From the NCBI GenBank assembly GCA_020628635.1, contig JAHDEU010000072.1, forward strand, positions 1 to 6,624: a stretch of DNA of 6,624 nucleotides, read 5' to 3'. This DNA is from Hellea sp. (GTDB lineage: Bacteria; Pseudomonadota; Alphaproteobacteria; Caulobacterales; Maricaulaceae). Below are positions 1 to 5,817 of this stretch, piece by piece. The translations under genes were made by a program, and so were the position numbers. Numbering within the stretch: the first letter of the stretch is position 1; each line of letters begins with the position of its first letter. Under the pieces are notes generated by a model. It had not been told where the DNA came from. It did no database searches and saw only the letters and a program-made list of their open reading frames with translations.

Positions 1-16
1 TCCCCACCGCGGTCAT
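1..16 (-). CDS. Start of a minus-strand gene running off the left edge (product unknown)
   Basis: On the minus strand an ATG at 16-14 is followed by codons reading M-T-A-V-G before the window ends. Directly upstream, the complement of 21-26 gives a full AGGAGG, four bases from the ATG, inside the longer purine run GAGGAGGT. This is the best Shine-Dalgarno sequence in the window, and it faces a start codon with no in-frame stop before the edge. That is the only evidence for a gene; five codons cannot identify a product. If real, the gene is transcribed away from the LysM lipoprotein gene, so 17-471 is a divergent intergenic region that must hold promoters for both directions. A chance match in a C-rich stretch cannot be excluded. 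Confidence 0.45.
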
Positions 17-142
17 GCAACCTCCTCGTGAACAGGGACGATGGGGTGAGGGTATTGGATGGGGAGTAGGGGTGGATGAGTTTTCCGAGATGTCCAGCAA
101 ACGTGGGGTCTGCGAGCCGCTTTGCCGTGGACGTATCCCGCT

Positions 143-240
143 ACACCGGGCCATGGGCAGGCCGATCAAGTCGGCCTGAGGCGAAATATTATATATACTC
201 ACCTCTCGCCGGCTTGACCGGCGAGCCCATGGCCCGATGT
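143..240. repeat. 98-bp imperfect palindrome predicted to fold as a cloverleaf (REP-like)
   Basis: A perfect 12-bp inverted repeat (147-158 with 225-236) extends by three more pairs across one mismatch (143-145 with 238-240). Inside it are two perfect 7-bp hairpins: 159-165/171-177 with loop TCAAG, and 206-212/218-224 with loop CTTGA. Between them is an AT-rich third arm, 178-184 pairing with 199-205 except for one C-A mismatch, around a core of A and T (185-197). The two loops are complementary and could kiss. The arms are related as inverted copies that differ at three positions, and each difference is compensated inside its own hairpin (A-T versus T-A, G-C versus C-G, A-T versus G-C). Each strand could fold as a four-way junction. 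The TCAAG loop is shared with the element at 1098-1208. It could be a REP doublet, a small MITE or a structured RNA; it lacks tRNA features. Confidence 0.75.
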
Positions 241-261
241 TTTAGCACTCCTCTATGGTCC

Positions 262-390
262 AGCGTCCCCTCGCCACCCCGCTGCTACATTCGCTTCGCT
301 CACTCCCACAGCGCGGTCGCCAATCGCGTCGCGGGCATTCCGCCCGCTTTGGCTCATATCCCCCTCTGGGGAGGTCGGAGAAGGGACGAC
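262..390. repeat. Degenerate GC-rich intergenic repeat, copy A
   Basis: This block shares ordered motifs with 3601-3700. Both have ACCCCGCTGC (276-285 here, 3605-3614 there), then CCACAGC followed by GCGG or ACGG (306-316 and 3636-3646), then a run of C, then GGTCGGAGA followed by AGGGAC or GGGGAC (373-387 and 3679-3693). Spacing between the first two motifs is nearly the same; the later spacing differs. Such C-rich then G-rich blocks resemble dispersed intergenic repeats that I recall from alphaproteobacterial genomes. No coding potential is visible. Confidence 0.45.
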
Positions 391-400
391 CGCCCCCGAT

Positions 401-416
401 TTAACGCCTTGGTAAC
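401..416 (+). promoter_or_regulatory. CtrA-like box upstream of the LysM lipoprotein gene
   Basis: TTAA (401-404), seven bases, then GTAAC (412-416) matches the Caulobacter CtrA consensus TTAA-N7-TTAAC with one mismatch. It lies 56 bases before the ATG of the lipoprotein gene, a plausible place for a promoter operator. CtrA is the cell-cycle response regulator of many alphaproteobacteria. In a GC-rich region the match is less likely to be chance, but one degenerate site is weak evidence. No convincing -35/-10 pair was found with it. Confidence 0.3.
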
Positions 417-471
417 GACGATCCGCCCATACTGCGCGCGGTGGGTTTTGCCTGCTGGGAGGCTGTGAACC

Positions 472-1041
472 ATGAAGACTTTCGCGATTGTGGCGGGTGC
501 CGCTCTTGTTTTGACGGCCTGTGCGACGAGCTCAGGTCGGCGGGTGGTCCAGGTGAGCGAACCCGCGCCGATCTCCGCAACGGCGGTGAACTACTCCTCG
601 CTCGAAGCATCCGCGGCGTGTGACACGCGCAAGATGCGCCGCCGCGCGCTGGACGACGATCCGCTCAACGACATCGCGTCGATCACCGTGCAGCGCGAGC
701 TGTCGCCCGGCCGCCGCACGGAAACCGATCTGGACGTGAACTGCCGCGATTACTTCGCCCGGCAGCTGGGCGGAGGTGCGCCGCGCATCGTGCGCGGGGC
801 CGCGCCGTCCGAGCCAGTGGTCATCGTGACCCGCGCGGACACCGTGTCTGCTCCGGCCATCGAAGTCCGCCGCACCGCGCCAGCGCGCCGCATGGTCCGC
901 GTGCGCCGCGGCGACACGCTCTACGGCATTGCGCGCGACCATTGCACGGGCTGGAAGACGCTGGCGGAGGAAAACGGCCTGAGCAACGCGCACAGGATTT
1001 CGCCGGGCGATGTGCTCTATCTGCCGGCGGGGGCGTGTTAG
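472..1041 (+). CDS. LysM-domain lipoprotein
   Basis: The 189-residue product begins with a lipoprotein signal peptide: MK, a hydrophobic stretch 4-14, and a lipobox L14-T-A-C17, so C17 should be lipidated and the mature protein anchored in a membrane facing the periplasm. Residues 20-138 are Arg- and Ala-rich with no family I recognise. Residues about 141-184 form one LysM domain, with the RRGDTLYGIA start, an LAEENGLS middle and an RISPGDVLYLP end. LysM binds N-acetylglucosamine-containing glycans, usually peptidoglycan, so the protein probably links membrane and cell wall. No catalytic domain is present. Beyond the lipid cysteine it has C50, C91, C158 and C189; C158 and C189 lie within or beside the LysM domain and could form a disulfide. 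The start is set by GGGAGG at 457-462, nine bases from the ATG. It stands alone, with 261 non-coding bases after it. Confidence 0.85.
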   Translation: MKTFAIVAGAALVLTACATSSGRRVVQVSEPAPISATAVNYSSLEASAACDTRKMRRRALDDDPLNDIASITVQRELSPGRRTETDLDVNCRDYFARQLGGGAPRIVRGAAPSEPVVIVTRADTVSAPAIEVRRTAPARRMVRVRRGDTLYGIARDHCTGWKTLAEENGLSNAHRISPGDVLYLPAGAC

Positions 1042-1097
1042 GGCCTGACAGCCATCGGCCCATATCGCTGACATCCTTGATCCTGGAAATTGCGCAA

Positions 1098-1208
1098 GCC
1101 GCCGTCAGGTGATGCGAATGGGCCCCGGATCAAGTTCGGGGACGGAGTGGCGAGAGAGCGACATGTGGCCTCCTGTCGCTTACCCCGTGCGCCGGGGGTG
1201 ACGGCGGT
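1098..1208. repeat. 111-bp three-hairpin intergenic repeat with TCAAG loop (REP-like)
   Basis: An outer stem of nine perfect pairs plus one G-T (1098-1107 with 1199-1208) encloses three hairpins. They are 1123-1129/1135-1141 (CCCCGGA, loop TCAAG, TTCGGGG with one G-T), 1157-1163/1174-1180 (perfect 7 bp, AGCGACA) and 1183-1187/1193-1197 (CCCCG, loop TGCGC, CGGGG). The CCCCGGATCAAG core followed by a GGGGTGACG-like tail resembles a repeat found many times in alphaproteobacterial genomes (from memory, not searched). Its overall plan, a closing stem around three arms with TCAAG in the first loop, matches the element at 143-240. It sits between two plus-strand genes and might also limit read-through from the LysM gene. 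Confidence 0.7.
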
Positions 1209-1267
1209 CCATGGTTGCTCCCCGCGTTATGAAGGGAGCGGGCAGATGCGGCGCAGCCTCATTCGAC

Positions 1268-1296
1268 TTGCACCGCATCCTTCCGCGCCCTAGCTC
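1268..1296 (+). promoter_or_regulatory. Possible promoter for thiE giving a leaderless transcript
   Basis: TTGCACC (1268-1274), 14 bases, then CCTAGCTC (1289-1296) is a partial match to the Caulobacter housekeeping pattern TTGACGS-N10-14-GCTANAWC: three of six informative positions plus S in the -35, and five of seven in the -10. The predicted start of transcription falls at about 1302, next to the GTG at 1303. This agrees with the absence of a Shine-Dalgarno sequence there. No thiamine-pyrophosphate riboswitch motif is visible in 1042-1302. Confidence 0.3.
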
Positions 1297-1302
1297 GGCG
1301 GT

Positions 1303-1947
1303 GTGACCGAACCCGCTTGCCAGATCTACCTCATCACGCCGCCGTCCATTGCCGATGTGGACGCCTTTCTGCCCACGCTCGAAGCCGCCTTGCTGGCCGC
1401 GCCCGTCGCCTGTTTGCAGATACGCCTGAAGGGCCTGGAGGATTCAGCGCTGGTTCAGGCCGCGCAGCCTATCTCGGATCTGGCTCAGGCGATGGGCGTG
1501 GCGTCCATCCTCAATGACCGGCCGGATCTGGCCAAGCGGATCGGGGCGGACGGGGTGCATATCGGGCAATCCGATATGGACTATTTTTCATCGCGCGAGC
1601 TGTTGGGCGGGGATGCCATCATCGGCGTGACCTGCCACAATTCGAAACAGCTCGCCTTTGACGCGGCGAGCGCAGGCGCGGACTATGTGGCGTTCGGGGC
1701 GTTTTTCGACACCCCCACCAAGACGCCCGACGCGCGCGCAGAAACGGAGTTGCTCCAGTGGTGGCACGAAGCGATGGAAACACCGGTGGTCGCGATCGGC
1801 GGGATCACGCCGGACAATGCGAGCACCGTCATACAGGCTGGCGCGGACTTCATCGCGGTCAGCTCCGGCGTGTGGTCCCATCCGGATGGGCCGGAAAGCT
1901 CGCTGCGGCAGCTGCATGCGCTCTGCTCACAACCGCGCCAGCCCTAG
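1303..1947 (+). CDS. thiE: Thiamine phosphate synthase (ThiE)
   Basis: The enzyme joins hydroxymethylpyrimidine pyrophosphate and carboxythiazole phosphate to make thiamine phosphate in the cytoplasm. At 214 residues it has the usual family length, and the TIM-barrel motifs appear in order: LQIRLKG (38-44, R41 and K43), ILNDRPDLA (69-77, N71 and Mg-binding D72), GVHIGQSD (84-91, Mg-binding D91), GVTCH (108-112), FFDTPTKT (134-141, K140), VAIGGITPDNA (163-173) and FIAVSSGVW (183-191). Every expected substrate-binding residue I can place is present, so the enzyme should be active; a TenI-like relative is less likely. The start is GTG, the first possible one after an in-frame TAG at 1291-1293, and it lacks a Shine-Dalgarno sequence. 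No other thiamine gene or TPP riboswitch is in view. The 3' end overlaps the Sel1 gene by about 76 bases. Confidence 0.85.
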   Translation: MTEPACQIYLITPPSIADVDAFLPTLEAALLAAPVACLQIRLKGLEDSALVQAAQPISDLAQAMGVASILNDRPDLAKRIGADGVHIGQSDMDYFSSRELLGGDAIIGVTCHNSKQLAFDAASAGADYVAFGAFFDTPTKTPDARAETELLQWWHEAMETPVVAIGGITPDNASTVIQAGADFIAVSSGVWSHPDGPESSLRQLHALCSQPRQP

Positions 1948-2930
1948 CCGACCCGACCCTTCCCGCGCCTCTTTCAGCCCCTGGCCAAGCGAACCCCGCG
2001 CAAGTCTCCGCCGATTACGAAACCGCGCTGGCCGCGTTCGAGGCGGGCAACCTCCCGCGCGCGCTGCGCCTTGCCAAGGCGTCCGCCGATGCGGGCAGTT
2101 CGGACGCTGCCGTCATGGCGGGCTACATCCTGCGCTCCGGCGATGCGGGCTCTCCCGACCTGTCTGCCGCGCGCCGCTATTACGAACTGGGCGCCGCCCG
2201 CGGCCATCCGGACGCGCTGGTCGCGCTGGGCGAGATGGGCCTGGCGGGCGAAGCGGGTCTCACCGACCGGGACGCCTATGCCTATCTCACGCGTGCGTCG
2301 GACGCCGGCCGCACGGACGCGACCCGCGCGCTGGCCGAGATGGCGCGCACGGGGCGTGGCACGAACGCGTCCGTGCAGACGCAGCGCGACATGCTGCAGC
2401 GCGCATCTGACAGCTTCGACACGGACGCGACCAAGACGCTCGCCGACACCTATTTCGAGACGGACCCGCAAAAGGCGCTTCAGCTCTATGAGGACGCGGC
2501 CCAGGCCGGCCATGTCGAGGCGGCCTATATCGCCGGCGTCATGTATGCGGAGAACCTGTCCATTCGCCCGGATGAGGAGCGCTCCGCCTATTGGCTGGGC
2601 CGCGCCGCGCAGGCGGGACATGCGGCCGCGCAGGCCGACTATGGCTTGCTGGTCTATCAGGGCGCGGGCGTGCCGCGGGATGAAGCCGGAGCCGCGGACC
2701 TCTTCCGCCGCTCGGCCGAAGGCGGAGACAGCGAGGGCATGTTCCTCTACGCCTTCACCCTTGCCAAGGGCGAGGGGCTGGACCAGGACTTTGGCGAGGC
2801 CTATTACTGGCTGCTCAAGGCGGGCGAAAGCGGCGTGGACAGCTACCAGTCGGACCGCGACGTCTTGCGCCAACGCCTGGAAGACAATGTCGATCCGGCT
2901 ATTTTGGCCGAGGCGCGTGCTAGGCTGTAA
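1872..2930 (+). CDS. Periplasmic Sel1/TPR-like repeat protein
   Basis: From GTG at 1872 the product is 352 residues with a classic Sec signal peptide: a short n-region ending in K9, a hydrophobic stretch 10-19, and a cut after A-L-A (24-26) before D27. The open frame reaches further back to ATG 1758, but that extension is Arg/Gly/His-rich and would bury the signal peptide, so I prefer 1872. Sel1-like repeats follow in near-perfect 36-residue register, with units starting near 62, 99, 135, 171 (shortened), 201, 237, 273 and 309. They carry the typical A-x-x-G-H/D-x-x-A helix pattern. Sel1 proteins are alpha-solenoid scaffolds; the partner cannot be inferred. No ribosome binding site is visible, so translation may be coupled to thiE. 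The following lipoprotein gene starts nine bases after the stop. Confidence 0.75.
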   Translation: MVPSGWAGKLAAAAACALLTTAPALADPTLPAPLSAPGQANPAQVSADYETALAAFEAGNLPRALRLAKASADAGSSDAAVMAGYILRSGDAGSPDLSAARRYYELGAARGHPDALVALGEMGLAGEAGLTDRDAYAYLTRASDAGRTDATRALAEMARTGRGTNASVQTQRDMLQRASDSFDTDATKTLADTYFETDPQKALQLYEDAAQAGHVEAAYIAGVMYAENLSIRPDEERSAYWLGRAAQAGHAAAQADYGLLVYQGAGVPRDEAGAADLFRRSAEGGDSEGMFLYAFTLAKGEGLDQDFGEAYYWLLKAGESGVDSYQSDRDVLRQRLEDNVDPAILAEARARL

Positions 2931-2939
2931 GGGGACGTC

Positions 2940-3557
2940 ATGGGCTGTTGGAAACGGGCACTCATCGCGGGCAGCGCACTGCTCCTGAGCGCCTGCGCCT
3001 CCGTTCCCCTGACCTCCCTGCCCAAGCTGATGTCGCTGGACGCGGAGACGATCGACCCCGCCAATCTGGAGCTCGCCGTGCTCCATTCGGACAATGTCGG
3101 CATCACGCCCGGCACCGCCAAGCTCAGCATAGAGCTGACGGATGAGCGCTCCGGCAACACGATCACGACCGACCAGCTCATCGACACGCCCGTCGCCGCG
3201 CTGCCACCCGAGCTGCGCAAGCGCCTGAAGCCCGGCTATGACGTGACGCGCTTTTCCGTCTCCGATGAGGCCGCCGCCGCGCTGATCGACTTCCGCGCGC
3301 GCGCCGTGGAGATGCGCGAGCGCAGCGGGTCCAAACCCAAGGGCACCTTCTCCGCCTCCACCGGCTTCTGCTCGCCGGACGGCTCGGGCGTGCCGATTGA
3401 GCCGATCGAGTTCACCATCTTCATCCGCACAAAGCCGGAGCAGAATTTCTTCAAGCTGTTCAAGACGCAGACGATGAGCTTCGCGGGCGTGGAAGGCGCG
3501 GAAGAGGGTTTTCGGCCCTGCCCGGAGGTCGAAACGGACGCGGTGGGACCGTTGTAG
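2940..3557 (+). CDS. Lipoprotein of unknown function
   Basis: The 205-residue product has a lipoprotein signal peptide: basic K5-R6, a hydrophobic stretch 7-16, and a lipobox L16-S-A-C19. I recognise no family in the mature part. It alternates polar and hydrophobic residues like a beta-rich domain (about 44-66 and 150-185) with one charged helix-like stretch (about 108-130). Two cysteines, C144 and C194, could form a periplasmic disulfide. The start is supported by AAGGGGA (2929-2935), which overlaps the Sel1 stop codon and lies a few bases before the ATG. The gap of nine bases suggests co-transcription with the Sel1 gene, perhaps as a lipid-anchored partner, which is inference. An 8-bp hairpin follows just after the stop. 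Confidence 0.75.
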   Translation: MGCWKRALIAGSALLLSACASVPLTSLPKLMSLDAETIDPANLELAVLHSDNVGITPGTAKLSIELTDERSGNTITTDQLIDTPVAALPPELRKRLKPGYDVTRFSVSDEAAAALIDFRARAVEMRERSGSKPKGTFSASTGFCSPDGSGVPIEPIEFTIFIRTKPEQNFFKLFKTQTMSFAGVEGAEEGFRPCPEVETDAVGPL

Positions 3558-3562
3558 GGTTT

Positions 3563-3588
3563 GTCTCGGCTCTGTGGGTTGCCGAGAC
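3563..3588 (+). terminator. Stem-loop after the lipoprotein gene
   Basis: A perfect 8-bp stem, GTCTCGGC (3563-3570) with GCCGAGAC (3581-3588), closes a 10-base loop and begins six bases after the stop codon. It is in the right place to end the transcript or protect its 3' end. No run of T follows it (the next bases are TGCGGCGCG), so it is not a canonical intrinsic terminator. Confidence 0.4.
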
Positions 3589-3600
3589 TGCGGCGCGCCC

Positions 3601-3700
3601 TCCTACCCCGCTGCGTCGTTTGCTGGCGCAATCTTCCACAGCACGGCCCCCTCCCCCTCGAACGCGTCAGCGCTTGAGGGTCGGAGAGGGGACAAGTCCA
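3601..3700. repeat. Degenerate GC-rich intergenic repeat, copy B
   Basis: This is the counterpart of the block at 262-390, with the shared motifs in the same order. It contains its own hairpin: 3655-3665 pairs with 3670-3680 over 11 positions (one G-T, one mismatch) around the loop GTCA. GGACAAGTCC at 3690-3699 echoes the GGATCAAG core at 1127-1134, but it is short. The remaining sequence to the kinase gene (3701-3794) is C-rich and shows no coding potential. Confidence 0.45.
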
Positions 3701-3794
3701 GGAAACCGCGCCTCGCGCGCTCTTCCACCGCGCCCCTCATCACATTTTCCGTGCATCCCTACCCATCCTCTGCCCGGCCGCCTACAGCCCTCCC

Positions 3795-5198
3795 ATGCGC
3801 CGCCTCTTCTCCCGCAACATCTCCGCTCTGCTGCTGCTCATGACCATCGGCTTCGTGCTGCTGGCCGAACTCCTGCTGTTCATCCCGTCGCTCGCCAGCT
3901 TCCGCCAGGAGGGGCTGGAGATGCGCGCGCGGGCCGCCGCACTTGTCGCCGAGAGCCTCACCGGGTCCGACTCCGCGTCCGGCATGTCGCGCGAGGCGTC
4001 GGCCATGCTGGCCAAGCAGTTCATGGCGCAAACGGATGCGGAGTTCCTCGCCGCATTCCAAGACGGGCGCACGGTGCTGGTCCTGGGCAGCCCGCCCCAA
4101 GGCACGGTCGCCATCGTGACGGATTTGCGCGAGGGCTCCGAGCTGTCCTTCATGGCGACGGCCATGGAGTTCTTCGCCAGCGGCGACGCCTACCTGCGCC
4201 TGATCGCGCCGTCCCCGGTCGAAGGCCAGGACCGGCTGGAAATGCTGATCCCCTGCGCGGCGATCGGCGCGGAGCTGCGGGCCTATGCGGGGCGGATCGC
4301 GCTGCTGTCCATCCTGATCGCTTTGTTCGTCGGCGCGCTGATCTATCTCGCCATGCTGCGACTGATCGTCAGCCCGGTACGCAAGCTCGCCGCCGAGATG
4401 ACGGCATTCCGCGAAGCGCCCGAACAGGGGCGCCGCGGGCCCGCGCCGGCCCTGACGCGCGAGGACGAGATCGGCCAGCTGCAGCGCGAATTCCGCGAAA
4501 TGAAGCAGAGCTTGCGCGCCGCCTTCCGCCAGCGCGAACGGCTCGCCGGGCTGGGCCTGTCCGTGACCAAGATCAACCATGACCTGCGCAATGTGCTCTC
4601 CACCGCCCTGCTCATGGCGGACCGGCTGTCGCTCTCCGACGATCCGCAGCTTGCCGAAATGGGTGAGCGCCTGACCCGCACCGTGGAGCGCGGTGTCGGG
4701 CTGACCGAGGAGGTGCTGGAATATAGCAGCGCGCGCGAACCCGAACCGGTGAGCGAGCGCGTCTCGGTCCGCGCCGTCTGCGACGAGGTGGCGAGCGAAC
4801 TGCGCACCGCTTTCCCGCGCGTGCGGGTGATGCGCGACGTGCCCAACATCTCGGTTTCCGCCGATCCCGAGCAATTGCACCGCATCCTGTCCAACCTCGC
4901 GCGCAACGCCGCCGAAGCCATGGTCCATGCGGGCACGACCAATCCGCAGGTAAAGTTCGCCGCAGAGTCCGTGGGCGAAACCGTGATCCTGACCATTTCC
5001 GACACGGGCCCGGGCCTGCCGGAGAATGTCGAGGACCGGATATTCCTGCCATTCACCCGCGGCACGCGCGAGGGCTCCACCGGGCTTGGCCTGTCAATCT
5101 CCAAGGAGCTGGCGGAAGGGATGGGCGGCTCGCTGGAATTGATGGAGACCGGCGAGCACGGCACGTCCTTCATCCTCGGATTGCCCGCAGCCGCGTAG
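3795..5198 (+). CDS. Orphan two-TM sensor histidine kinase (HAMP-HisKA-HATPase)
   Basis: A 467-residue inner-membrane kinase that should autophosphorylate in response to an external or membrane signal. TM1 is about 9-31 and TM2 about 167-189, leaving a periplasmic sensor of roughly 135 residues in which I see no named domain. A HAMP linker follows (about 190-245, with P194 and DEIGQL at 224-229). The dimerisation helix has the H-box INHDLRNVL with phosphoacceptor H262. The ATP-binding domain shows the N-box (N367 and N371), the G1 box DTGPG (403-407), the F-box FLPF (417-420) and the G2 box GSTGLGLS (427-434). All catalytic motifs are intact. The HDLRN form differs from the common HEIRNPL form and recalls NtrB-like or HPK4-like kinases. 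No response regulator lies nearby, so its partner is elsewhere. There is no Shine-Dalgarno sequence before the ATG; CCTACAGC (3781-3788) may be a -10 for a leaderless transcript. Confidence 0.9.
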   Translation: MRRLFSRNISALLLLMTIGFVLLAELLLFIPSLASFRQEGLEMRARAAALVAESLTGSDSASGMSREASAMLAKQFMAQTDAEFLAAFQDGRTVLVLGSPPQGTVAIVTDLREGSELSFMATAMEFFASGDAYLRLIAPSPVEGQDRLEMLIPCAAIGAELRAYAGRIALLSILIALFVGALIYLAMLRLIVSPVRKLAAEMTAFREAPEQGRRGPAPALTREDEIGQLQREFREMKQSLRAAFRQRERLAGLGLSVTKINHDLRNVLSTALLMADRLSLSDDPQLAEMGERLTRTVERGVGLTEEVLEYSSAREPEPVSERVSVRAVCDEVASELRTAFPRVRVMRDVPNISVSADPEQLHRILSNLARNAAEAMVHAGTTNPQVKFAAESVGETVILTISDTGPGLPENVEDRIFLPFTRGTREGSTGLGLSISKELAEGMGGSLELMETGEHGTSFILGLPAAA

Positions 5199-5202
5199 GG
5201 GC

Positions 5203-5227
5203 GGAACCATCCGGCGCGCCAGCCCTT
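5203..5227 (+). promoter_or_regulatory. Possible EcfG-type promoter of the first yetF gene
   Basis: GGAAC (5203-5207), 16 bases, then CCTT (5224-5227) matches the alphaproteobacterial general-stress consensus GGAAC-N16/17-CGTT with one -10 mismatch. The -35 lies 33 bases before the ATG, so transcription would begin at or next to the start codon. The same arrangement precedes the second copy. Shared ancestry of the two upstream regions could also explain the similarity. Confidence 0.35.
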
Positions 5228-5235
5228 GCGCCCGT

Positions 5236-5778
5236 ATGGAATTGCTGCCCGACCTGCCCCTCTACGCCCGCATCGCGGTGGCGACCGTGCTGTGCTATCT
5301 CTATGTCATCGTTCTGGTCCGGCTGTCGGGCAAGCGCACGGTCGCGTCGCTGACCAGTTTCGACTGGATTCTCAACGTGGCCGTGGGGAGCCTGATCGCG
5401 GTGGCCATGACCAGCCCTGACAAGTTCTGGGAGACCAATTTGTCCATCGCGCTGGTCGTGGCGCTGCAGTGGATCGCATCGAAGCTGGCCTTTCATTCAC
5501 GCGCGGTCAGCAGGCTGGTGACGGCCGAGCCGACCCTGCTGGTCCACCAGGGCCGCTTCATCCGCGACGCCATGGCCCGCGCCCGCGTCAATGAGGACGA
5601 GATCGCCACGGCGCTGCGCGACGCCGGGCTGACGCGGCTGGAAGACGCCGGCGCGGTGATCATGGAAACGGGCGGCAAACTGTGCGTGCTGTCCGCCGAA
5701 ACGCTGGAGGGCACGCGCGAGAGCGATTTCGCCCTGCGCGAGCTGCACGGCTTGCCGCTGGACGTCGAAGTGACGTGA
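5236..5778 (+). CDS. YetF-family (DUF421) membrane protein, copy 1
   Basis: The 180-residue product has three likely transmembrane segments (about 10-30, 44-60 and 68-86) and then a cytoplasmic YetF domain (about 98-152). Family signatures are visible: LSGKRTVASLTSFDWILNVA (30-49) at the second helix, and PTLLVHQGRF (99-108) followed by RVNEDEIATALRDAG (117-131) and a METGGKL-type strand. YetF proteins are widespread small membrane proteins of poorly known biochemical role, linked in some bacteria to sporulation or stress, so I infer only a membrane or stress-related role. It begins 37 bases after the kinase gene without a Shine-Dalgarno sequence. It is about half identical to the next gene over the first 150 residues, with no gap (75 of 150 by hand count). 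The tail after about residue 150 is different. Confidence 0.85.
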   Translation: MELLPDLPLYARIAVATVLCYLYVIVLVRLSGKRTVASLTSFDWILNVAVGSLIAVAMTSPDKFWETNLSIALVVALQWIASKLAFHSRAVSRLVTAEPTLLVHQGRFIRDAMARARVNEDEIATALRDAGLTRLEDAGAVIMETGGKLCVLSAETLEGTRESDFALRELHGLPLDVEVT

Positions 5779-5782
5779 GGCG

Positions 5783-5808
5783 GGAACCTTCGCCGCGCCC
5801 CAGTCGCT
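5783..5808 (+). promoter_or_regulatory. Possible EcfG-type promoter of the second yetF gene
   Basis: GGAAC (5783-5787), 17 bases, then CGCT (5805-5808) matches GGAAC-N16/17-CGTT with one mismatch. The -35 is 35 bases before the ATG at 5818, again predicting a leaderless message. The surrounding bases (GGCGG-AACC, GCGCC, CAG, GCCCG) align with those upstream of copy 1, so the leader was duplicated along with the gene. Confidence 0.4.
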
Positions 5809-5817
5809 AGGCCCGGC

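Larger units (their letters stand above)
17..471. other. 455-bp divergent intergenic region without a convincing gene
   Basis: An open frame exists across 76-468, but its translation has no recognisable domain, has no ribosome binding site, and runs through a strong palindrome. I therefore regard the stretch as non-coding. It holds, in order, the ribosome binding site of the minus-strand gene (21-26), a structured inverted repeat (143-240), a degenerate GC-rich repeat block (262-390) with a small hairpin at 331-347 (GCGGGC, loop ATTCC, GCCCGC), and a CtrA-like box (401-416). The purine-rich stretch 37-75 (GGGTGAGGG-like runs) shows nothing I can interpret. I see no clear sigma-70 promoter for the minus-strand gene. 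Confidence 0.6.

Noticed and set aside
143..240. tRNA gene suggested by the cloverleaf shape
   Set aside because: There is no T-loop motif, no acceptor end and no anticodon arm; stems and loops do not fit tRNA lengths.
76..468. Open frame of 130 codons on the plus strand
   Set aside because: It crosses the palindrome and repeat blocks, has no ribosome binding site, no recognisable domain and an unordered composition.
1041..1061. 5-bp hairpin (GGGCC and GGCCC) just after the LysM gene as a terminator
   Set aside because: The stem is too short, the loop is 11 bases and no T run follows.
1090..1293. Open frame between the LysM gene and thiE
   Set aside because: It runs straight through the three-hairpin repeat and shows no protein-like pattern.
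1042..1302. Thiamine-pyrophosphate riboswitch before thiE
   Set aside because: The conserved CTGAGA and ACCTGAT-type thi-box motifs are absent.
1758..1871. Upstream ATG as the start of the Sel1 gene
   Set aside because: The extra 38 residues are an out-of-frame reading of thiE, rich in Arg, Gly and His, and would place the signal peptide internally.
1974..3086. Long minus-strand open frame opposite the Sel1 gene
   Set aside because: It is an antisense shadow caused by high GC third positions; the plus strand has clear Sel1 repeats and a signal peptide.
3759..4928. Long minus-strand open frame opposite the kinase gene
   Set aside because: It is low-complexity Arg/Gln/Gly/His-rich sequence antisense to an unmistakable histidine kinase.
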